Of a stretch of 64,000 nucleotides of DNA, positions 13,701 to 26,500 are shown in pieces. The stretch's first letter is position 1; each line of letters begins with the position of its first letter. Source of the DNA: Trochalopteron elliotii (lineage: Eukaryota > Chordata > Aves > Passeriformes > Leiothrichidae); assembly GCA_024734555.1 (NCBI GenBank), contig JANPWX010000172.1, forward strand, positions 457,973 through 521,972. Direction: 5' to 3'. The notes below the pieces were generated by a model that saw nothing but the letters and a program-made list of their open reading frames with translations, did not search any database and had not been told where the DNA came from. The translations under genes were made by a program, and so were the position numbers.

Positions 13701-16700
13701 CAGTTCCTCTCTGCCTCCTGGTGCCTTACACTGGTGAGCATTTTCTATTTGCCTTCAAAGCCCTCTGGGTGGCACTAAATGAATAAGTCCTAATGACAGG
13801 ACTTTTCGCTGCTGTTCAGGAGCACTCTTCTTCCTCAGTCCACAAACGAGCAAGTGTCAGCAGTTCCTGTTGTGGAGCCCAGGCTGTCACTGTGACCATA
13901 ACTGTAATGTCACAGCAAGTCTGGGGAAACCCCAGTGAGCTGCACTCATTAGCTCCACCAATGGTAGGGTAAAACACAAATACCTATGCTGTGTGTGTAG
14001 CTGAAATATGAGGTTTACTATGCAGAGGAAGCTTGCCTTGTGTATGATTACAAAATGCTCCTGTCTTATCCATTTCCAGCTTCCCTGTGACACCTGCAGC
14101 TGGCTGGCTGCAGCTGTGCTCCTGGGGGTACCACTAATACAGAGAACAGAGCCACACACTATCACCAGCCTGCCAGGAGCACTTGTACAACAGCACCTTC
14201 AGAAGAAAACCCAGTTCTTGGGCTCACGAAACCCATCCTTTGGCTAAGCAGTGAATTCAACCTTACACCATTAACCCAGCAGGCTTGCTTTTGTCAAACA
14301 CACTCAGACAACTAAGCAGCATGTTTGGAGAAGCTGCCCCAGACCAAATGCTCTCACTACAGCCGACAGCTTTGGATGAGATGCTGACTCCAGGGACTAC
14401 TGACAGATGAGAAGGCAGCAGTCTTTATTCCCATTAGCATCTGTCCTGAGTGAATGTGCACTCTCATCATAAAGCCTGAAAGTTAAATCCAGGGTAGGAC
14501 ACGCACAAAAAAAGCTGAACAGATAATCCCATCAGACCACTTAAACAGGAATCTGAGTCAACAAATCTAAAGAAATGGGGTCAGTGGACCACACATGACA
14601 GAGGAGCCTCTCAACTGCTGCATTATATCCTGCAGTCCCTCAAGGTCACGCCAGCAGTTTTGATGCAATAAACTAACTCTCTGGGCACAGGATTTCACCA
14701 CTAGATGTCATGGTATTCTGAGTTTTTGAAAGGGAAGATACCGTTAAAACCAGTAAAATTGTTTCTGGCTGACACCGGCCAACCATAAGTCAACCAAACT
14801 CTTTGCTTGGTCAGGATGGTGATGTACTCTTTGCAGAGATGCCCCTAATAAGAACCCTGTCTGTCTTACAGTAACATCTGGCTCCAGTAGTTTCTTGCCT
14901 GGTTATTTCTGTGAAATTACACATACCAATCTTCACCATACTACTATCTCTCAATATCCTCTGAAAACCTTAACATTTAGTGAAGTCTTTCCTCATTTTC
15001 ATTTGTACAAAGCTAGACCAGGCTCCCTGGAGTCACTCAAATTGCTCTGAGGAATCAATCAAGTTTACAAAATGCACAGAATTAAATCTGATTGACTAAA
15101 CTACTTTATACTCTTCAGCAGAAACTCCAATTTAAAAGCAAAGTGAATTACCTCAGTTAAAATTAGGTAAACCTCATCAACTAAGCAGCAAACAAGGGAC
15201 TAAATGAATTTGAGACATGTGAGTTTTCTTCAGACTTGCATGTTATTTTCCCTTAACAGTACTCCCCTGTTCTACCTCTGCTGTGCTGGACTTGTTCAGC
15301 TCCTTCTACTTCCTTATGCCCCTCTTCTAGTTCCTACTATCACATCATCACTTATTTGAACTTAAAACGTGACCTCCAACCAACAATGTGCCCTGAAGCT
15401 GGAGCACGTAGCTGTAGCCTTGAGCCAAGTTCAATGCTGGCAACTGGTGTCAGGCACAACAATTTTCATCACTGTCAGAGTGACAGGGTGCCCAAAAGCT
15501 CTGCCTGGTCCTCTTCTGGCACTGCACCATGATAAGAGGGATTGGCCTTGTATGAAGCCCAGCATCAGTAGGAGATAAAGCAGTTCAGGGTTATTTGCTA
15601 CTTTAAGTATTTCAGATTGGATAGAGGGAGACCATATTCTGTTTTGTAGTGTAGCCAGAGACTCAGTCTGACAGCAGACATTTGGGTATCCTGGGTTTTT
15701 AAAACCCAGTGGAAATTAGTAGAAGTTCAACTTGATTCCACACAGTCCTGAATGAGAGGGAAGCAGACTTAAGACAGAAGCTGGCTTTGTTGTGATGGAA
15801 GTTTTACCAAGCTGCTTGACCTAATTTGAAGACTTCAAACTTTTGAGGACTTTGTGGCCTAAGAATTGTCACCGGGAGCTGCTGAGCTGACTTTCTCAGC
15901 AGACACTTGAGTGTACCACAGTCACACCCACCAACAGCCACACAGGGCTGGGGGCAAGCCCACAGTGACCTCAGTAAGAGCTTCTTTGCTCACGAAGCAA
16001 CAAAACCTCTGACTAGCATTACTGAGAGCACTCACAAACATTTGTCAGGAGCCTCCATAACTTACCAAGGAGGTGCTTGATCCTCATCATCCTTTTTTTC
16101 ATTTCTAGGTCTGAAACACGCCTGTTTACATTTGCTAGTAAATTCCCTTCCAGAAATCCACAGCTCTTTGCTTTCAAGCCATCTGTCACAGCTGGCAGTA
16201 CCTCTCTCAAGGGACACTTCACCACTTGGGTTAAATAGACGAGTTCTGCCAGTGCTGTTTTTCCCTGCTAAGTAGCACTCCCATCTAACTCATTTCCTAC
16301 AGAGGCAGCCACACACGCAGCTGGGACAACGACCTTCCCTTCCCTTCTAGCAGTCACTCTGAACCCACCCTTTCTCTGCTGCAGACAGGAAAGGACTTGA
16401 ATTGGTCTTAGCAACAGTAGGAGAACAGAATAAAAAGCTGCAAGTTTTAGAAGCTCTGACAACTTTCTGCAAGAAAATCTAATTGAAAGACCAGGAAATT
16501 TATAGCCCATATCCTTGCACAAACCATCTTTTAAGAGCTATCTGCTCAAGGCAGGCTGCCCACCCCAGTGTGGTTTAGCTCATCTCATTCTGCTTAAAGG
16601 CATCTTCATGTCTTGCTCATGTACTTCTATAAACTTACACAACTGAATCACATTTTCAGCTAAAAAGGGTGAAATTTGGTTTTCCAACCATATTTTATTC

Positions 16701-17911
16701 TCAATTATGTTAATTTATTATTCCTTAGCACCATCAGGTCTACTCTGACTCCTTACCAGAGAGATGAAAGGTGAAACCTCAGGCATAGGAGCTAGTAGCA
16801 CTAGGACAGTAAAGGGCACGAAAGGCAGCCCACAAAAGACCTTTTATAATGGGAATCAGCCCTGCTTACAGGCAAACCCAGCACTATCCACCTCTCCATG
16901 CAAAGTAACAACTTCACTAGCCAAAAATCCCGGGGCAATCAGACCCATGCAAAGAATAAAAACCAGAAGAGCTTCCTTCTCATCTGCCGCCTTTGAGTGA
17001 CCTCCCAAATGGCTCTTCTCTTTCCTATTCCTAAAATGAGTTTTTCCCTGGGCTTTAGCTCCTTGATTTCTCTGGGATGGTTGTGGGGTTTTTTTAATGG
17101 GGAGGATTGCCTCTACCTTGAGATTTCCCCTGGGGAAATCGAACCTGGCAAAGGTCAGCAGCACTGTTCAGGGTAAAGGAAGTTTTCCAAGGCTTTCCAG
17201 ATCATGCCAAGGGGAAATGTAAGGTCTTTACAAACATTTTGATGGGTGAAGGTGTGGGTGTTAACGTCTTTGAAATGGGTCTTAATGTCTCTACTACCTT
17301 CAGGCTGTAGGTTTGTTGCAGAACTCAGGCAGCTCGACTCATGGAACAGACAAGTGGGTCTGCACAAGCCTGAGTTTCTGAGCTTAGGGGTAAAATGGTA
17401 GGTTCAAGGTGGGGAATATGTGGTAGGCTGTTCGGGAAGGCTGTATCTCCCAAGTACCTCAGCAATGGGGAAAGGAAGAGGGCACCATGCAGCCAGCAGT
17501 TCAGGATAAAAGAAGGCTGTACCCTCTGAAACCCCGAGAGAGAAAATGCCACAGGTGTGTGCCCCAGTGGACTCTCCCTTTATTCAAATAAAGTTGCAGG
17601 ATGCCTCTGTCTCTTTTTTGGCATAAACCTCTGGCATTTGTGGATTTTCCTGACAGTGCTACTTTCCCCTCCCTGGCATAAGAAACAGATGAAAAAGCTC
17701 TGCTGAATAGTTCAGCTAGTTCCCTAATGCATGGATTCCCATCTCTGCAAGTTAGTGGTTTGTAAGTACAAATCTTCTGGGGAGACCACCAGCTGTAACT
17801 GCTTACCACTGCAACAGGCAGTGAAAATACAAATAATGCAGACTGTATCACTGTCATACTTTTAAAGGCTGCGAGGCAGATGCTGCTCAAGGGTCTTAAC
17901 AGAGGTCTTAT

Positions 17912-18049
17912 GAAATGACAGAATATTCTGAGTTAGAAGGGATCCAGAAAGATGATCAAAGTTTATCTCTTAAATAAATGGCCCCTACTGGGATCAAATC
18001 CACAACATAAGCATTGTTAGCACCATGCTCTAACCAACTGAGTTAATCT
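17912..18049 (-). mobile_element. tRNA-Ile-derived SINE with CR1-like tail (TguSINE1-like)
   Basis: Read on the minus strand, 18049 down to about 17979 resembles tRNA-Ile(AAU): TTAACTCAGTTGGTTAGAGC (A box), GTGCTAACAATGC around the anticodon arm, and GATTTGATCCC (B box) before GGGGCCA. A spacer and a CR1-type 3' end follow (about 17918-17965, whose plus strand reads GAATATTCTGAGTTAGAAGG). This tRNA-Ile head plus CR1 tail is the architecture published for passerine SINEs. The copy is diverged at many positions and is not a working tRNA gene. Confidence 0.8.
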
Positions 18050-21000
18050 CAGGGTCACCACCAGACCTTTCTCCAGACAAGAGGGAATGCAGGAGACCAC
18101 TCTCTTTCAATAATTGTTTGTTTGGCCCACCTTTGCAGGCCTCCTCAATCCTCCTGACTTTAACAACACTGCTCAATTCTTTTAACCTGTTACAACTACA
18201 AGCATTTCACAGTACTATTGTACCCACAAGTGTAAGGTGCCATCCCACAAGTCTCCAGTGTGAAATGGTGGACATTTTAGAGGTGGAAGACTTACCTTCT
18301 TTGGGTTTTGCTGTTGTATCTCAGTTGCCATCCCACGGCATAAGACAGCAGGCTCTGGGTGGCATGAAAGTCTGCTGGGATGTGAAACACAACAAACATT
18401 TGGGAGGTTTGGTTTCCAGGTCGAGCAGTTTTTCCTCCTGAGAAGAGGAAATCACCTTACCTGGGGTAGAGCAATTGGCCCTATGAAGGTCAGTGCTGCT
18501 CTGCACAGAGGGCTGTGCTGGTCCCGAGCAAACTGCCCCCACCTGCTGCCTCTGGGGTCACACAACTGCACCAATTTCTCATCACAGACCCCTCTGATTA
18601 CTTCAGTTAAAATTCAGAGTCCCTGGAGCAGCTTAAATTGCAGGCCTTAGCCAAGCAAGTTCATTTTGTTGGAGAGGGATAGAAAAGCCCTTACTTGAAC
18701 AGTTTAGCAAGATGGTCTCAAGGGACATCTGCAGCCCAGCAGCCTCTTCTCATGGATGTTCTAGCACAACTGGAGCTGTAAGGCAGCTGTCCTCAGCTCC
18801 ACACCCTGCCATTTACAAATCATCTAAAAGGTATCATCACTCTTCTTGTGAAAGTCTCCCAGCAAGGGCAGTGGAGGGAAGGAGAACCCTTTCTGCAAAG
18901 TTAGCTGCTTGCATGTTACCATGTGTGGCTTAAGAACTGCAACAGGTTTGGAGGTTCCCTCCAGTCTTCTGGGCTACACCATGGAGAGCAGTGATATCTA
19001 ATGAAGGGACAGTGATAAACCACTGAGACCGTAAATTCTTCAGATTGTGCAACTGGATCTGGAAAAGCATGTCTGTCTGTAATGTATCTTTAAACATCAT
19101 CAGGAGTGTCAACAATTCAGGCTTATTTTAAATATTAAGGTTAGAATTCACCCTGTCTGTATAGTAACACTAGCACAAACACTTTTAAGGTCAGGCTTAA
19201 AACTACTTAAGGTGCAGGCACTCAGAGGATTAAGTACTGCCTATTTGGAAAGCACTCTGAACAGACATCATGTTGTAAGTACCAAGTGTTATTTCTGTCT
19301 GAAATAGCCAGGTTTGGCTTGCTGGTTCACGGCGTTTGCAAATGGAAAGGAAGGAAGGACAGGGCAAGCCTCAGCTGCTTCACAGAGCACTTGCAGCCCA
19401 TCCTGAGCTCTGTCTTCCTGCTGCAGACCAGCCCAGAGGAAGGAAAGAAAACAGCACCATCAGGGATGACTGATGACAGGGGAAAGCATCTGCTGTCCTC
19501 AGTAAGAGGATCAAGTGCCAATAAGCAGACTACAGAGGATATGAAGATAGATTTACTCCTCCCCTCTCCCACAGGGACTTCTCATGGTGGCTCGAGGCCC
19601 CTCTTTGGCTGTGCTGTGATGACAGGGCACAGCTGAGGCCCCATTAACATCATTCCTGCTTTGAAACACTGGTATCAGCCAGTCCCACTGACCAGAGACA
19701 GATGAGCAGCTCTGAAAGGGGTCAGGCTCCTGAGCCTCTGAGTCTGCATCCATCTCACAAATGCAGTGAGGGTCTGTGGAGCTGAGTGACTGGAAGTAAA
19801 ATATTCCACATAGGAACAATAAGTATGTGTGGTAGGCATAAAGGCACAGAGCCTAGATTTCATTAAGGTAGTTTTTATATTTTGAAAAGCAATATTAAAA
19901 AACACTGGAAAATGCAAGATAAACATAACAGTTGCTTCTACAAGTTTTACCCTTGTATTGCTTGGCCATTTTGACATATAAATTATTGCTTACTAGCTCT
20001 CATAAATACACAACACAGTAATATGTACAGAGGCAAACAAGCATGAAATATGCAAAGGAAAACATTGGCAACATTGATTCTGGTAAATCAGATTATTTCA
20101 TACATACCAGGTCTCATGATGGTGGATAACTACTAGCTGTAGTCCCTGAGAAGTTAGGTAAATACCTTGATTTGGGGGGGTTTCTATTTTATTACTTTTA
20201 ATGCAAGTTGACACCATTATGGCACTCAAGAGAGAACAGGCAGGTGTTCTTACCTCAGCTCATTGACTTCATCCCAATGTTTAACAGTGTATAAGATGAC
20301 AATAAATAGGCTATGCAAATAAATATTACTCTGCTAAAATGTTTAGTATTTACATCTTTCTTGGTAATTTTACAGCAGTACAGGTCTTATTTCTGATAAC
20401 ATCCTTTCTTTTGCCACTGCTATGCAAATGGAATTTATTGCTATTCAAGATGGTTGGAATTAAAAAGCTGTGTTAGAGAAACATCTAAATTTGCTGCCAC
20501 AAAAACCCACATCAAAGAGGTATAAAGTGACACAGCTCTTTCCTTTGCTCTAATTACTCCTCTTAGGTACTAAAAAAAAAAAAATAGAGTATGCAGAGTA
20601 TTTAACCCCAGATGTGACTGTGATAAATGGAATTTACAAGATTTATAGATTTTATACCACATAACCTAATTGGACTATTGAAGGATGTAAAAAAATCACA
20701 CAATATCACCAGTGCTGGACCCTGGCAGAGGCTGTACAGTGTTGCCCTTCCCCAGTATAGGGCTTATTTCTAGTTCTCCTAACTTCCACACCTTCAAACT
20801 GCTTGCCAGTCTGCAGCAAAGCTCTGCAATACTTTACCTGTGGAATGAAGACATAGAAGGGCCTTTTTAAAATTAGACATATTAGCTACAAGTTTGGGCT
20901 ATCTACTTTTCCTTTATGGTAACAGTTCTAAGGCCCAATTTTCAACATTAAATTGAGGCAGCCATGTTGGACCCTCACACTTGAAACTTTAATCCAAGTT

Positions 21001-21857
21001 ACACAGGCCACTATAAAAACTAGTTTGTAAAGCTGTGACTAGTTGGCCAATTAGTCACAGCACAGACAATACAGTTAATGCTGGCTGTGTGCCTTCAGAC
21101 TGATTTTATGTCAGCTGCAAGTGGTAGACAACACCTGATTTAGTGTGAAACTACAGCGGTGCAGAAAGCCAACACCTCAGCTGGCTCAAAGCCTGTTGGT
21201 ATGAGTTAACCCATCCTTTTACTTCATTTTGAGTTGGCAGAGTGAGGAGTGTTCCAGGTAGGTCTGTCAGGCTTTCAAATCAAAGCCTGGGCACAGAGTC
21301 ATCTTTCTTCTTTTCTTTTTTTCTTTTCCTTCTTTTATTTCCCTTTTATTCTTCTCCAACACAGCTGCTGCTTCATCCACAGTAGATACCAAAACTATCA
21401 CAGAGCCAAATGCAGTGAACTGAGAAACAGCCTCACCTTCTCACCCTGAATACCTTTGAATGCTCCCTCTCCCACAGATTTCCAGAACAACTTTGTGGAC
21501 TAGAGTGTTACACCACACAAGCTGAAGCATGCAGGCTGGTCTACACACAGGCTCCTAAAAATAATGCCACAGTAAAAAAAAAAAAAAAATCACAAGAGGG
21601 AGCTCAAAACCCAGGAAAGCATCCAGGTAATGTGACTAGGTTAGGAATTCCAAGTGCTGTAGTCCTAGGAAGAACTGCAAAAACACAAGCAACAAATTGT
21701 ATCTGGTTTTTGTTCTTACACTGCAAAAAGGAGCCCACCACAGCTAGTATCTTCATTTGAACAGTTTTGGTCTGTTTGCACAAAAGAGTTATTTACAATA
21801 TATGCAGTCACATCTACAGAAGAACATAGGAAGTTTTTACTCCATGGCCAGCAAGAG
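18050..21857. other. 3' flanking DNA below the probable RAPGEF5 3' end
   Basis: No coding signal is recognised. It contains the palindrome at 21032-21061, a pyrimidine-rich stretch (21300-21360) and several AATAAA hexamers on the minus strand (near 20.19 and 21.33-21.35 kb) that could be distal poly(A) signals of RAPGEF5. Confidence 0.5.
21032..21061. repeat. Near-perfect 30-base palindrome
   Basis: GCTGTGACTA and TAGTCACAGC flank GTTGGCCAAT, itself centred on the palindrome TTGGCCAA. The only unpaired position (G at 21042 against T at 21051) can form a G-U wobble in RNA. It lies just below the probable 3' end of RAPGEF5. The centre contains CCAAT-like and ATTGG-like words on both strands. 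No known element is recognised. Confidence 0.7.
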
Positions 21858-21863
21858 TTTATT
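21858..21863 (-). promoter_or_regulatory. Candidate polyadenylation signal AATAAA
   Basis: It reads TTTATT on the plus strand and is the first AATAAA on the minus strand below the RAPGEF5 stop, about 1.6 kb downstream. It lies in an A/T-rich block (21850-21920). Such hexamers are common by chance in A/T-rich DNA, so this rests on position alone. Confidence 0.3.
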
Positions 21864-23467
21864 TTTTTTTCTTTTTACTGGGTAAAAAGAATTTTTTTTC
21901 TTAAAAAAAATCATATAGTATTTGATAATAACAAAGTACAAGCAAATACATTTCTGAAACATCTGTTTCCTTTACAATAGATCTATACAATATTTCACAG
22001 ATGGGAAAACTGAATGCATTCTACAGATTCCCCCACAGACTACCTGTTAAAGCTGCTTTTTTTTAAATCCCTTTAAACCAGAGATAACACAATGATGAAG
22101 AGCATGCGACTTCAGTATTCCCACATTTTAGTAAAGGAGCATTTTCTTGGAAGTCTTCCTCATGTGGAAAACATACAACAGAGATGGGCAAGCAATGCAA
22201 TGTATCCTTCCTGCTCTGTGAAGGGACCGTCACCGTGAGTCAGAGTACAAACACATGCCAAAGAGCACCCTGCACATGGCCTGTGGCATTCACTAGATCA
22301 TTCCAGGGCAACTTCTTAGCACTGGAAACCAGGTGATGGTGGTGCTTGAGCTGTAGGTCAGCTGTAGACGTGACTTTAGAAATGCTGCCTCAGCACAAGC
22401 CCACAGCACTTTCAACTACATGAGAATTGTCATGGGGAGGGCTGTGAAAGGGACAAAAGCAGTAAAGGGACCCTGATGCTGAGAGCCTGGTGTGTATGCA
22501 GGTAATCACACTGGTACCATGTAAGGGGCACCTTTCTGTTCTATAAAAACTAGGAGCATGTGCAAGTTAGGTGAAGTTTTACTTACTGAAATGGTGTTTC
22601 CAGTGGGGGGAGTTAGAAATGTAGATGGACGTAGGCATTTGCCTCTGGATAGATACCAAAGAGGCTGTAATCCAAGCAGAAAACAAAGCTCCTGCTATAA
22701 TAATTTATAACACATTAACTACAGGAGCCAGTGATAAATCTGAGATAGCTGAAAAGGAAGAAAATAACAGGTTTTCAGTGTACAAACAATTGTGTCCATA
22801 AATTGCAACAGAAGTGGATTGGCTCTTACAGTGTGTTTTATAAAGCATATTCTTAAAGGAGCCATAACAGAGTGAACTGTTTACTGCTGACCTCCACACC
22901 ATAACACACTCTTGAGTTTCATCTGGTTGCACTGCCTTGTTATATTCCTGTCCTAGGTTGCTCACACATCTCAAATACTATGCTCCAGTGGACTCATGGG
23001 AGCTGCACAGATTGCACATTATTTTTGGCAACAATACTTTGGCAGCCTTGAATTAGTGAGGTACACACTGTGGTGAACTGGGAATCAACCCCCTCGCGGC
23101 ATGTTGCTGGCTGAAATGTTTTGCTGCTGTGACGTGATGATTCCTTTCTTTCTAATACTGGCAGAATCTGCATTGAAAGCTATGCTGGACCAAACAATAT
23201 TTTCACAGAAACCAAGCTCCTGAGCTCAAAGGACACTGCTCTGCTCCCTCAGGTCCCAGTGACCAGCGGGAATGGCACCAAGCTTGCCCTGCAACTCTGT
23301 GAGCAGCTCCTTTGCTGGCTCTCGCCTGATTTTCCTGAACATGTTGTGTGAGCTACTGATAAAACTCAGTAAACCGTTCTCATAGAGGGAAGCAACATGC
23401 TTGGCATAAACATTCACTTAATTCAAAGTGCTGCAGTTACAAGGTTATAGGAAGAAGCTGTGCAGGC
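21858..23467 (-). other. RAPGEF5: Probable 3' UTR of RAPGEF5
   Basis: This stretch follows the RAPGEF5 stop codon on the minus strand. Its lower border is set provisionally at the first canonical AATAAA found going downstream (21858-21863). No splice site or coding frame is evident in it. The true 3' UTR could be shorter, using a TATAAA-like variant, or extend toward the AATAAA copies near 21.33-21.35 kb or 20.19 kb. Confidence 0.4.
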
Positions 23468-23586
23468 TCACGCTCGCGGCTCTATCCTGTGGGAGAGCTC
23501 AAACAGAGCTTGCTGGTTGTCGATGACATGCAGGTGGTGGACGTATGGCTTCAGCTCATGATGCTCTTTTGAAGGAACTTCACTGC
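23468..23586 (-). CDS. RAPGEF5: RAPGEF5 exon O: terminal coding exon with stop
   Basis: It encodes (G)[18 protein letters not shown] then [20 protein letters not shown], followed by TGA at 23468-23470. The acceptor is CTGTCTTGCAG. The ending HRIEPR plus one residue matches the natural C-terminus of the family, so the protein is complete at this end. Confidence 0.96.
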
Positions 23587-26500
23587 CTGCAAGACAGGAG
23601 AAAGGGAGAAAGACAGGAGACAGGATCAGAAAGCTGTGCCTTGCTTACTGCTTCTCTGTCCTGCATCTCAAAGTCACTGCTGTGCCACCTGTCAGGTGCT
23701 AGACAGCCATAGGAAAGACAGCCAGTAATCCAAAGGACTTGCTGTTTAAGTGCAATGCATGAGGTAGCATAGAGAAAAGGGGAGAAGTAAAAAAGAAATA
23801 GGCAATTCTGGGCAGCCAGCATGCATAAAGGAGGGAGACACAAGGACGGCAAGAAGCTGACTCTTCCCAAGAGGAAGATTTAGTTCTGCTGGCAGTACAG
23901 GCAGTCCATCCCCTGTAAGGGTGGTTCAAGGTTTCCTTTGTGCTGCTCTGGCAGTACCACGGGATCTGAGCAGGGGTGGGCAACCCAGCCTGCAACTTTT
24001 TAAAAATTTTAACACAGTCCACAAGACAGCGGGCCCTGGATGATTTTCTTCAGAGCTGGTGAAAGGTGACAGCGCAGCAGATGGATACAAAAGCTCTTCA
24101 AAGCTGCTCTGACAGGCCCCCGTGTTTTGATCTGTTCAGCTTTTGATTTCTGATCTAGTAACAGAGACAAAAGTCATGCTGCCATTTCATGGGAGTTTAC
24201 GCAGCAAGAGGAATTAGCTGTGCAACAGACAAACTGAAGGGTGGCCTGAATAGCAGCTCTTCTCTGTTACAAGCTCTGTGTTCAAAATGAGCTTGTGGGA
24301 ACTCGCTGCCTGTGAAACCCTCCAGCATAGCTGGCACTAGCAGAAACAGAAAGCCAAGCCCAAGATCCATCAAGACAGGGAGAGAAAGCAACATTGCTGA
24401 CTTCTGGCAGATGAGCAAAGGTTGGAAAGCTCCATTTGTGCCCATGTCCTCAAGGAATTTTTAATAATATTACCATAAATTGAAAAAGAAAACCCCCAAT
24501 CAGCTTAACTCACACACTTCTTTCCTTCTCCTTTGTTTCATTATCGTCCTTTTCTCCACACTCTCCAGCTGCATGAGAAATTTCCCAGGAATCACCAATC
24601 CCACTTGTTTCTAAAGACATCTCTATGATACTGTGTGGGTAACATGGGATTTGAATGCAGCCAGTTCTACATGTGGCTGCTAATGGGGCTCCTGGGCAGC
24701 TGTTTTAAAGAGCTCTTGCAGAGGAGCCATGTTGGGCAATGTTGGAGAGAATAGGATAATGTGGTAAATTTGTGTCAGGATACAGAGCTGACCTTTTTGT
24801 TCTGAGGGAACAGGATCCCAGCAGCTGTGCTGAACATAGTGAAAAACATTTGTATTTCTCATTAACACCTCAAATGACAAAAGCTTCAATTATGTTATTT
24901 TCTCAGGCTGCTTTTCCTCACTTTGGAAATGCTATTATTTGTTTTCAGGATTTAGGATATAAATGTTATTTCCATTAAACAGGCATTTCAGTTTTACTTG
25001 GAACCTAACCAGTTTCTAATCCAGAAACACTTTGGCCTGCAAGCTTAATACACGTGATACAGTTCATAAACAATAATAATAATATTCCTGGCTTAGTTTT
25101 GTTTGAATTCCTTCCTACAGTGAGATGCCTGCTGCTCTTAGGCCAATCTGGGAATTGATGCAGCAGAAAGATTCACATTCCTGAGAGCAAAATAAGCCCA
25201 CTAGAAAAGGAAACTGTCCATAAAGTCTCAATAAATATTCAGTGAATTCATTTCATGCCTAAACGAATTTTAGGGGGAAAAAAAGTGCCTACAGGGATGT
25301 CTGTATAAGCTGCTTTTTAAATGCCAGCTTTACAATAAATCAAGTCTGCGCTAAAATAAAATAACAATTGCCTACTTCAAACTACCAGATTATATGATAA
25401 ATCTCAGGTATTAACCTTGGATTTACGCTGCAAGACTTACAAAATCACTTGGAAAAATAAAAAAGGCAAAAATGAGATGGAAGATGTGCAGGGAAAGTGC
25501 AAAAAACCCTCACATCACTGAAAGGAACCAATGTACTTTTCACAATACCAAATAGGAGACATTTTAATTTACAGAGGCATGGTTTGAATTAATCAATATT
25601 TCCTTCAGTATCTGAATTAAAAGAAGGCACATCTTGCTCCTTCCCCTCCCTCTTCCTCTCTTACTTACATTTACATACATTTTAATATATTTTTATATAT
25701 ATTTAGAAAAATTATTCAAGAACAATAATACTGAGCAGCCTTTGTTTAAAAGTAATACTGTATGTGGTAATTCTATAGAGCAAATGTGTTATGTTTGACA
25801 AAACTCTTATAAGTTTATTATAAGTATATCACCTATTATTGTCCAAGGTACCTGTATTTATAATTAAAATTATGATTATTATTCTTTTTGTTGGAGTCAA
25901 TGCTGACAGCTGCTGAAAAATCTGTGGGAAAAAAAGATATTATTCAACTCGATTTTCCCCAAGGCTGCAGCACAGTTCTGAACTTTTCTTTGAAAAAGAG
26001 GTTTTAGTGGCCTCAATAAACAACATGTTTAGTGGGTTTGGCTTAAAAACTAACTGCTTCCTAAAGTAGTTCTTGTGTCCCCTTCCTGTATTTAACATCT
26101 CTGCAGAGAATGAGAACACTGAGAAGGAGAAAAGCAAGGTTTCTCCTCTGTAAGCAGCAGAACAAAGAGAACTGAAGTTTTCTGGTATTGGTCCCTAAGG
26201 GTTGGATACTCTAGTGGCTAATAAGGCGGAAAGAACAAAAAAAAATTAAAAAAAGCAAACAAAAAAAAGTCCTCTGTGCAGCTGAGGCACTCACAATCAT
26301 TGCCTTCAGCATAGATCATCCAGTGTCTAAAGCAGGCACAGCTATATTTGCAGCTTCCCCTAGAAGAGGAAACAACCCCCTCATTTCTTCCTACTCAACC
26401 ATTTTCACAAAACCCACAGGATCTTCATACCTTCTACAGTTTTGTGAAATATCCTTAAGAACCCCAGATAAGCAAACAATTGCTGTTGGTGAAGAGCTGA

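Larger units (their letters stand above)
4971..17911. other. 3' flanking DNA, no gene recognised
   Basis: It holds the AT microsatellite, a short direct repeat and scattered A-rich tracts (for example 12508-12522). The part from about 12.9 to 14.25 kb is somewhat richer in G+C and has overlapping frames of 70-116 codons on both strands, but none resembles a known protein and none shows paired splice sites. I see no gene here. Confidence 0.55.

Noticed and set aside
12901..14247. Cluster of overlapping frames of 70-116 codons suggesting a small gene.
   Set aside because: Frames occur on both strands with no homology, no consistent splice-bounded exons and no start or poly(A) context; base composition explains them.
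17979..18049. A possible tRNA-Ile gene on the minus strand.
   Set aside because: The B box and acceptor are mutated and the sequence continues into a CR1-like tail, so it is the head of a SINE rather than a working tRNA.
25225..25262. CTCAATAAATATTCAGTGAATTC resembling the terminal words of an L2/MIR repeat.
   Set aside because: Too short and A/T-rich, with no supporting upstream repeat sequence.
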